A stretch of 6,456 bases of DNA, taken from positions 1 to 6,456 of the forward strand of contig CAMJHX010000076.1 in NCBI GenBank assembly GCA_946405655.1. The letters run 5' to 3'. Source of the DNA: an uncultured Clostridia bacterium (GTDB lineage Bacteria > Bacillota > Clostridia > Oscillospirales > Oscillospiraceae). The translations under genes and the position numbers were made by a program. The notes under the pieces are model-generated. The model saw only the letters and a program-made list of their open reading frames with translations, made no database searches and was not told where the DNA came from. Positions 1 to 4,042 of the stretch are shown one piece after another; position 1 is the first letter of the stretch, and each line of letters begins with the position of its first letter.

Positions 1-2
1 GA

Positions 3-29
3 CCACGCGAAAGCTCGCGTGGGTTTTTT
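3..29 (+). terminator. Intrinsic terminator of an upstream gene outside the window
   Basis: An 8-bp perfect stem (3-10 with 15-22, CCACGCGA/TCGCGTGG) closes a 4-nt loop and is followed by G and six T residues (24-29). This is the classic rho-independent form for transcription running rightwards. The gene it serves lies left of the window. Confidence 0.85.
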
Positions 30-33
30 ATAC

Positions 34-74
34 GCAAAAATCCCGGGTAATCGTAGATTGCCCGGGATTTTTGC
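34..74. terminator. Bidirectional terminator-like hairpin
   Basis: A perfect 14-bp inverted repeat (34-47 with 61-74, GCAAAAATCCCGGG and its complement) surrounds 13 nt. Four further pairs, one of them a T-G wobble (48-51 with 57-60), leave a 5-nt loop. The A-tract on one side and T-tract on the other give a GC core followed by T residues on both strands, so it could stop transcription from either direction. It sits right behind the first terminator and may be a second stop for the same upstream gene. Confidence 0.65.
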
Positions 75-112
75 TGTCTTTTGAATGGCGCCATAATTAA
101 TTTGTGCGCCCG

Positions 113-204
113 CGCAAGCCGGGAGCTGCCAAATTGCGGTCTTCGGCGCATCCGCATTTTTGTCCAGTTCAGTCGTAGGGCGGGCTGCGAAGCGCCCGCC
201 TGTA
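113..204. repeat. Dispersed repeat, left copy (partner at 6364-6456)
   Basis: By hand alignment this 92-bp stretch is about 85% identical to 6364-6456, in the same orientation. Shared blocks are CGCAAGCC, TGCCAAATTGC, GGTCTTCGGCGCA, TTTTGTCC and a 33-bp block (172-204 with 6424-6456) that differs at one base. A shorter third match (TTCGGCGCAATCGCA, about 414-428) precedes another GTAGGGG palindrome. The unit therefore seems to be a 60-bp tail joined to a GTAGGGCGGG palindrome. Confidence 0.8.
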
Positions 205-253
205 AAATCCTGCAGCCGGTAAGAGGCGGCGGGCGCAAGCGACCCGCCCTACG
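174..253. repeat. 80-bp palindromic element with 11-bp terminal inverted repeats
   Basis: CGTAGGGCGGG (174-184) is exactly complementary to CCCGCCCTACG (243-253). Smaller nested complementary blocks lie inside, for example GGCGGGC (179-185) with GCCCGCC (194-200). The layout resembles REP/BIME-type or MITE-like elements; nothing in it codes for protein. The first 31 bp are shared with the right-end repeat copy, which the window cuts off. Confidence 0.7.
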
Positions 254-314
254 GCGGATGGTGAGATGGTGCGGATTCGCCGGGGTGCGGCAGTGGATTC
301 GGCTCGTTCTGCGC

Positions 315-340
315 GGGCCGCCGAGGGCGTCGGCCCCTAC
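315..340. repeat. Partial GTAGGGG-family palindrome
   Basis: GGGCCG (315-320) pairs with CGGCCC (331-336), and the right flank continues into CCCCTAC, the family's terminal motif. The matching left GTAGGGG is missing, so this looks like a decayed or half element. Confidence 0.45.
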
Positions 341-356
341 GGTAGATGCGGCACAC

Positions 357-390
357 CCACGTAGGGGCGGATAGTATCCGCCCGTGCAGG
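357..390. repeat. Short GTAGGGGCGG hairpin repeat
   Basis: GGGCGGAT (365-372) and ATCCGCCC (376-383) form a perfect 8-bp stem around a 3-nt loop, led by the family motif GTAGGGG (361-367). The outer right end is CGTGCAGG instead of CCTAC, so only the inner hairpin is intact. Confidence 0.6.
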
Positions 391-442
391 GCAGGCTCAA
401 TGAACCACCATTGTTCGGCGCAATCGCAGTGCAGTTGGTTTG

Positions 443-495
443 CTGTAGGGGCGACCTGCGGTCGCCCGCGGGCGCTTCGTGAAGCGCCCCTACAG
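443..495. repeat. Compound palindrome: two hairpins inside one inverted repeat
   Basis: CTGTAGGGGC (443-452) is exactly complementary to GCCCCTACAG (486-495). Inside lie two further perfect hairpins: GGGCGACC/GGTCGCCC (449-456 with 460-467, 3-nt loop) and GGGCGCTTC/GAAGCGCCC (470-478 with 481-489, 2-nt loop). The element can fold either as one long stem base or as twin hairpins, as in REP-type doublets. It is the best-preserved member of the family in this window. Confidence 0.75.
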
Positions 496-550
496 TTCTG
501 TTTCGGTCCGGCAGTCGCGGAAACGCCTGTCTCTCTTTCCCTGCGGTGCC

Positions 551-590
551 AAGATCCTTCGACTCCGCTTCGCTGCGCTCAGGATGACAG
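551..590. repeat. Dispersed repeat of the CCTTCGACTCCGC...CTCAGGATGAC type
   Basis: ATCCT (554-558) and AGGAT (581-585) bracket a core of GCTTCGCTGCGCTC. From memory, sequences of this form (CTTCGACT...CGCTCAGGATGACA) recur in many gut bacterial genomes, between genes. I cannot count copies here because only this one lies in the window. No coding role is suggested. Confidence 0.5.
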
Positions 591-649
591 GATTGGGGAC
601 ACCGTGCGGATCCGCCTGGATGCGGCGGTTCTTTTGTGGTTCTCGGCTC

Positions 650-690
650 TGATTATGTTTTACATAATATTATTATGGTTAAACTATGCG
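650..690 (+). promoter_or_regulatory. AT-rich stretch, possible promoter of the DUF6291 gene
   Basis: This is the only AT-rich patch in the left intergenic region. It contains a 7-bp inverted repeat (ATTATGT 652-658 with ACATAAT 662-668) and overlapping TATTAT words. TTTACA (659-664) is a 5/6 match to a -35 box, with TAAACT (680-685) at a short 15-bp spacing. No arrangement fits well, and a leader of about 145 nt before the ATG would be long, so the exact promoter is uncertain. Confidence 0.3.
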
Positions 691-822
691 CGTTACAACC
701 CATTTGACCGAATGTGGGTAAAAACGGGCTGATTTTTGTTGATATTCCGTCGCTGAGCGGGCGAAAAACATGTCGTGGTCAAATGCTCTCGGAATGCCTA
801 GAATCGCATCAGAAACACAAAA

Positions 823-829
823 AAGGAGG
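823..829 (+). promoter_or_regulatory. Ribosome binding site that fixes the DUF6291 start
   Basis: A perfect AAGGAGG sits 6 nt before the ATG at 836. This rules out the in-frame ATG at 770, which has no such site and would add 22 residues unlike the family. Confidence 0.85.
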
Positions 830-835
830 CATTCC

Positions 836-1273
836 ATGAACAACAAGAAGTTGCCCGGCGTGATGCTTTATTTTGATCGGCTTTCGTTTCTCGACCGGCT
901 GGACGATGCGGCGACGGGGCGGCTTTTTCGCGCTCTGATCCGCTATGCACGCGACGGTGAGGAGCCGGTGATCGAGGATACCATGTTCGGCGTCATATGG
1001 GACGTGCTGCGGCCGATGGTGGATTATGATGCGCAGCGATACGCCGAGGTGAGCGAAAAGCGCCGGCAGAACGCGCTGCGGCGGTGGGAAAAGGCGCAGG
1101 AAAATGCAAATGCATCGGTTTGCATGCCAAATACAGATACAAACAAAAAAGAAACCAGCACCAGCCCAGATCCAGCTCCAGACGCAGAACCATCATCAAA
1201 TCCACATACACATCCAGCCTCACAGCCAGAAAGAAAGCGGCACGGGGTTGTTGAAAACTTCGGAGATTGTTGA
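836..1273 (+). CDS. DUF6291-like protein, phage/plasmid replication-module type
   Basis: This encodes a 145-residue, probably cytoplasmic protein. Residues 6-88 match the DUF6291 pattern as I remember it: a hydrophobic GVMLYFDRLSFLDRL opening, an L-D-D-A-A-T-G-R-L-F helix, a RYARDGEEP turn, and a long basic helix with Y-A-E-V-S-E-K-R-R-Q-N. Proteins of this family typically occur in phage and integrative-element replication modules, often as the front part of an initiator-like protein; the biochemical role is unknown. Residues 98-135 are a low-complexity tail rich in Pro, Thr, Ser and Asp, encoded by a degenerate 6-bp repeat. No helicase loader, integrase or other replication gene is beside it, so it may be a remnant of a mobile element or a domesticated gene. 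The gene is convergent with the MATE gene. Family assignment is by eye; function is inferred. Confidence 0.8.
   Translation: MNNKKLPGVMLYFDRLSFLDRLDDAATGRLFRALIRYARDGEEPVIEDTMFGVIWDVLRPMVDYDAQRYAEVSEKRRQNALRRWEKAQENANASVCMPNTDTNKKETSTSPDPAPDAEPSSNPHTHPASQPERKRHGVVENFGDC
1134..1232 (+). repeat. Degenerate hexanucleotide tandem repeat inside the DUF6291 gene
   Basis: CA dinucleotides recur at exact 6-nt steps at 1167, 1173, 1179, 1185, 1191, 1197, 1203, 1209, 1215, 1221 and 1227, with earlier ones at 1156, 1162, 1134 and 1140. Every second codon is therefore of the NCA type, giving an alternating [Pro/Thr/Ala/Ser]-X dipeptide pattern (P-D-P-A-P-D-A-E-P-S and onward). The strand is G- and T-poor here, unlike its flanks. 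This looks like an old hexamer microsatellite that has diverged while the frame stayed open. Confidence 0.7.
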
Positions 1274-1311
1274 AAACCGGAGGAAGCGGGCTTCCGGTCT
1301 TGGTGCGGTAC

Positions 1312-1348
1312 ATAAAAGAAAAACGCCGAGTCTTAAAAACTCAGCGTT
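1312..1348 (-). terminator. Intrinsic terminator of the MATE gene, overlapping its stop codon
   Basis: Read on the minus strand, AACGCTGAGT (1348-1339) pairs with ACTCGGCGTT (1331-1322) with one G-U pair across a 7-nt loop. It is followed by TTTTTCTTTT. The TGA stop (1343-1341) lies inside the left arm of the stem, so termination begins at the very end of the coding sequence. In the plus direction the hairpin has no T-tract, so it probably does not terminate the DUF6291 transcript. Confidence 0.8.
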
Positions 1349-2699
1349 GATCGAGTCTGTCCGTTTTCAGGTATCGGAGCTCGCTCCATGCCATCGGGAC
1401 GGCGAGGAGGAAGGCGAGGACGTCTGCCCACGCCTGCGTCATTTCGACGCCGGTGAGACCGAAAAAGTGCGGCAGCGTGAGGATGAGCGGGATGAAGAAG
1501 ATGCCGTTGCGCGCCGAGGACGTGATCGACGCCTTGAGCCCCTTGCCCATGGACTGGAGGAGCATATTGGTGAGGATCGACGTGGTGAGCAGCGGCAGAA
1601 CCGACGCCTGCCAGCGCAGCGCCCGTGCGCCGATGGGGATGACGGCGGGATCATCGCGGAAGAAGCCCACGACCGTCGGCGCGAAGAGGACGCAGAGCGC
1701 GCCCGCGATCGTCATCATGACCGTGCCGATTTTGAGGCAGTAGAAAAACGCCTCGCGCACGCGGCGATTCAGTCCCGCGCCGTAGTTGAACGAGCAGACG
1801 GGCTGGAAGCCCTGCCCGAAGCCGATGAGGACGGAGACGTTCAGCATGAGGATGCGCGTGACGATGCTCATGCCGGCGATGGCGGCGTCGCCCCCATAGA
1901 CGCGGGCGAAGCGGTTGAGCAGCAGCGTGGACACCGCGGCGAGCCCCTGCCGCGCGAGCGACGGCATGCCGCCGTTCGTGATCTCGAGGAGATTTTTCCC
2001 GGTGAGGCGCACGTTTTTGAGATTCAGGCGAATGTTCTCTCCCCTGCGGCTGCCGATGAGGAGGGCGAAGAAGCTCGAGAGCTGCCCCATGACGGTGGCG
2101 ATCGCGGCGCCGCGCACGCCGAGACCGAAGGTGAACATGAGAAGCGGGTCGAGCCCGATGTTCATGACCGCGCCGACCATAAGGCCGATCATGGCATACA
2201 TGGCGCTGCCCTGAAAGCGGAGCTGATTGTTGATGACAAACTGCCCCATCATGAAGGGCGCGCCGAGGAGGATGATGCGCATATAGGCGACGGTGTCCGC
2301 CCGGGCGGAGTCCGTGGCGCCGAGGAAATCCGCGATCGGCCCGGCGAAGAGATTGCCGACAAGGGCGACGGCGGCGCCGAGCAGCAGCGCGAGGGCAAAG
2401 CCCGTGGCGGCCATCTCGTTGGCGTCCTGCCCTCTGCCCGCGCCGAGCATGCGCGCGAGGCTGTTGCCGGAGCCGTGGCCGCAGAAGAAGCCGAGCGCCT
2501 GGATGATCGCCATGACGGAGAAGACGAGACCGACCGCGGCGGTCGCCTGCGTGGAGATCCTGCCGACGAAGTAGGTATCGGCGCTGTTATAGATGCCCGT
2601 GACGAGCATGGAGATGATCGTGGGCACGGCAAGCGACCAGATCAGCCGCGGAATGGGCGTCTGGGTCAGATACGTACGACGGTCGGGTTTGGCTCGCAT
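1341..2699 (-). CDS. MATE-family multidrug efflux transporter
   Basis: This encodes a 452-residue integral membrane protein, the usual length for MATE transporters (about 450), with roughly 12 hydrophobic segments in two similar halves. MATE proteins export cationic drugs, dyes or metabolites in exchange for Na+ or H+. Recognisable motifs are IYNSADTYFVG (36-46, first helix region), GLDPLLMF (182-189) followed by GVRGAAIATVMGQ (194-206), and GQGFQPVCSFNYGAG (295-309) in the second half. The pattern is closest to MepA-like bacterial members, but the substrate cannot be read from sequence. The start at 2699 is supported by GAGG (2710-2707) 7 nt upstream; a longer frame would run into the promoter. 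The gene lies downstream of, and co-directional with, an XRE/membrane regulator gene, which suggests regulated efflux. It has its own promoter and terminator and may be monocistronic. Confidence 0.93.
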   Translation of the reverse strand: MRAKPDRRTYLTQTPIPRLIWSLAVPTIISMLVTGIYNSADTYFVGRISTQATAAVGLVFSVMAIIQALGFFCGHGSGNSLARMLGAGRGQDANEMAATGFALALLLGAAVALVGNLFAGPIADFLGATDSARADTVAYMRIILLGAPFMMGQFVINNQLRFQGSAMYAMIGLMVGAVMNIGLDPLLMFTFGLGVRGAAIATVMGQLSSFFALLIGSRRGENIRLNLKNVRLTGKNLLEITNGGMPSLARQGLAAVSTLLLNRFARVYGGDAAIAGMSIVTRILMLNVSVLIGFGQGFQPVCSFNYGAGLNRRVREAFFYCLKIGTVMMTIAGALCVLFAPTVVGFFRDDPAVIPIGARALRWQASVLPLLTTSILTNMLLQSMGKGLKASITSSARNGIFFIPLILTLPHFFGLTGVEMTQAWADVLAFLLAVPMAWSELRYLKTDRLDQR

Positions 2700-2727
2700 G
2701 GGATCGCCTCAAAATCAGGATAGCGAT

Positions 2728-2750
2728 ATTATATCACAATGTGAAATAAT
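2728..2750 (-). promoter_or_regulatory. MATE promoter -10 box within a 23-bp dyad (operator candidate)
   Basis: On the minus strand TGATATAAT is an extended -10 box (TG at 2736-2735, TATAAT at 2733-2728), giving a leader of about 20 nt to the MATE ATG. The same bases form a dyad over 2728-2750, with 10 of 11 complementary pairs around a central A and the core TCACA-A-TGTGA (2734-2744). A repressor bound there would cover the -10 box. The -35 position (2756-2751, TTCCTA) is poor, consistent with an extended -10 promoter. Which protein binds is unknown. Confidence 0.55.
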
Positions 2751-2831
2751 TAGGAATGAGGAATTAGGAATTAGGAATTCACCAGTATTCGAGGCGAAAC
2801 ATTCCTAATTCCTAATTCCTAACTACTAATT
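2748..2831. repeat. Inverted repeat of AATTAGG heptamers, MITE-like
   Basis: The left arm (2748-2778) and right arm (2801-2831) are 31 bp each and complementary at 28 of 31 positions, around a 22-nt spacer. Each arm consists of tandem 7-bp units (TTAGGAA on the left, TTCCTAA on the right). The composition is very AT-rich against a GC-rich background, and there is no open frame. I find no clear target-site duplication. It lies between the regulator and the MATE gene, and its left arm supplies the -35 region of the MATE promoter. As RNA it could form a long hairpin, but no T-tract follows, so I do not call it a terminator. Confidence 0.75.
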
Positions 2832-2841
2832 CAATATTATG

Positions 2842-3837
2842 TTAACTATTTTTCCTGCTCAGCCGCAGGACCGCTTCTACCACGCCGTAGAGGACGCCGG
2901 CGATGGGCCAGACGATCCAGGTGGTCTGCCACTGCATGGTGATGAAGCTCCAGGCGAGGTAGATTGCGAGCGCGAGCGCCCAGTAGACGGCGGAGATCGG
3001 CTCGTTGCGGCGGTTCTCCGCCTTGCGGGCGGGGCTGTATTCCCCGTCCTGCAGGAGGATGCCGTACCCCGCCTGACGGACGCAGGTGCGCACGATCATG
3101 TAGACGCCCGCCGCGACGATGGCGAGCAGCGCCGCCGCGCCGCAGACCATGGCAAAGTCATTGTCATCCCCAAAGAACAGGAGCATGAGGAAGATCGGAA
3201 GCACGGAGAGCACACAGAGCACGATACCGAGAACCAGAAGACGGGTATGGGTCGGCGCATACTGGTCGCGGCGCTCGCGCACCATGCCGTCGACGCCGTA
3301 GGCCGTGTCGAGCGCCTGCTTCTCGAGCGCGTCATACCGGCTGAGACGAATGCCGCTCGTGATGAAGAGCGGGAGCGCCGCGCCGATGCACAGAAACAGA
3401 ACGACGGCGCCGATGCCCGTGGCCTGATTCTCCGTGAGGGCGAGCAGGCCGTATTCCTGCGCGACCTCGAGCAGGATGAGCACGATCGGTGAGAGGATGC
3501 ACAGCGCCACGCCGAGGGCGATGCGCGCGGCGGCGACGATGCGCGTGCGCAGAAAGTCGTTCGCCTCCTCCATCTCCACGCGGCGGAGGGGCTCCTCCAG
3601 GTCGCTGTCCGTGGGGAGCTCTTCGGGCGGATTTGCCTCGAGCGCATCCTTTAATAAGTAATCGGTGGTGACGCCGAAGAGATCGGACATGGCGAGGATG
3701 CGGTTCATATCCGGGACGGACTGCGCGCCCTCCCATTTGGAGATGCTCTGGCGGCTGACGCCGAGCTTCTCGGCGAGCTCCTCCTGCGACCAGCCGTTCT
3801 TCTTTCTCAGGTCGATGATTTTGTCTGCAAGGATCAT
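2842..3837 (-). CDS. XRE-family HTH regulator with a six-helix membrane domain
   Basis: This encodes 331 residues. Residues 3-61 are a canonical HTH_3/XRE DNA-binding domain (IIDLRKKNGWSQEELAEKLGVS, recognition helix SRQSISKWE at 28-36, then DYLL at 59-62). After an acidic linker (66-92), about six hydrophobic segments follow near 103-124, 140-162, 198-222, 228-249, 281-300 and 306-324. The protein is therefore probably membrane-tethered with its DNA-binding domain in the cytoplasm. Such one-component regulators are common in Firmicutes; the signal sensed by the membrane half is generally unknown. The start is fixed by a perfect AAGGAGG (3850-3844) 6 nt before the ATG. Downstream on the same strand is the MATE gene; upstream and divergent is the CotH-like gene. 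Both are candidate targets, by inference from position only. Confidence 0.9.
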   Translation of the reverse strand: MILADKIIDLRKKNGWSQEELAEKLGVSRQSISKWEGAQSVPDMNRILAMSDLFGVTTDYLLKDALEANPPEELPTDSDLEEPLRRVEMEEANDFLRTRIVAAARIALGVALCILSPIVLILLEVAQEYGLLALTENQATGIGAVVLFLCIGAALPLFITSGIRLSRYDALEKQALDTAYGVDGMVRERRDQYAPTHTRLLVLGIVLCVLSVLPIFLMLLFFGDDNDFAMVCGAAALLAIVAAGVYMIVRTCVRQAGYGILLQDGEYSPARKAENRRNEPISAVYWALALAIYLAWSFITMQWQTTWIVWPIAGVLYGVVEAVLRLSRKNS

Positions 3838-3892
3838 GGTGATCCTCCTTTCCGTTTGGATGGCTCAAGCATACCCCGGCATCCATGAAAAC

Positions 3893-3921
3893 ACCATACA
3901 GCGGGCTTTGCAATTTGTCAA
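3893..3921 (-). promoter_or_regulatory. Promoter of the XRE regulator gene
   Basis: On the minus strand a perfect TTGACA (3921-3916) is separated by 17 nt from TATGGT (3898-3893), a 4/6 match to TATAAT. Transcription would begin near 3886 and give a leader of about 50 nt before the ATG at 3837. Confidence 0.6.
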
Positions 3922-3935
3922 CCGGCGATTGACAA
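3915..3935. promoter_or_regulatory. TTGTCAA-N7-TTGACAA dyad, candidate autoregulatory operator
   Basis: TTGTCAA (3915-3921) and TTGACAA (3929-3935) are perfect 7-bp inverted repeats with a 7-nt spacer. The left half contains the -35 box of the XRE gene promoter, so a dimeric regulator bound here would block RNA polymerase. The placement in the shared divergent region fits autoregulation by the XRE protein, but binding is inferred, not shown. Confidence 0.5.
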
Positions 3936-3982
3936 CGGGCGCAACCGGGGCAAAAAACGTGCCGAAACCGGACAAAACGCGG

Positions 3983-4011
3983 TTGCGTGTCGAAAAATGC
4001 TATGTTACAAT
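3983..4011 (+). promoter_or_regulatory. Promoter of the CotH-like gene
   Basis: TTGCGT (3983-3988) and TACAAT (4006-4011) are 17 nt apart. A TG at 4003-4004 makes an extended -10 (TGTTACAAT). Transcription would start near 4018, about 25 nt before the ATG. The form is that of a vegetative sigma-A promoter, with no visible sporulation sigma-factor signature. Confidence 0.55.
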
Positions 4012-4026
4012 GAGGCAAACCCACAG

Positions 4027-4034
4027 AGAGAGGA
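4027..4034 (+). promoter_or_regulatory. Ribosome binding site of the CotH-like gene
   Basis: AGAGAGGA lies 8 nt before the ATG at 4043. It selects this start over upstream in-frame codons, and the protein then begins directly with a signal peptide. Confidence 0.7.
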
Positions 4035-4042
4035 ATGGTTGT

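Larger units (their letters stand above)
75..640. other. Repeat-rich intergenic region without a credible gene
   Basis: I see no convincing gene here. The open frames present run straight through palindromic repeats, have no good ribosome binding site and give Arg/Pro/Ala-rich translations without recognisable domains. The stretch is a mosaic of GC-rich palindromes sharing the terminal motif GTAGGG(G)CG, separated by 40-90 bp of partly repeated sequence. The individual units are listed separately. The region looks like an accumulation site for dispersed non-coding repeats. Confidence 0.7.

Noticed and set aside
109..495. A CRISPR array at the left end
   Set aside because: The repeated units differ in length and sequence, spacing is irregular, and no cas gene is present.
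81..732. Two open frames in the left intergenic region (81-374 and 346-732)
   Set aside because: They cross palindromic repeats, lack ribosome binding sites and show no recognisable protein features.
993..1313. A minus-strand frame antisense to the DUF6291 gene
   Set aside because: It overlaps the family-matching frame, and its hydrophobic Leu/Tyr-rich part is only the complement of the hexanucleotide repeat.
1104..2723. A 539-codon open frame on the plus strand opposite the MATE gene
   Set aside because: The translation is an Asp/Glu/Arg/Gly-rich string with no domain, typical of the antisense of a GC-rich membrane protein gene. The MATE frame has clear family motifs, a ribosome binding site and a terminator.
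2748..2831. The AATTAGG inverted repeat as the terminator of the XRE gene
   Set aside because: The stem is AT-rich with a 22-nt loop and no T-tract follows on the minus strand, so it does not fit an intrinsic terminator.
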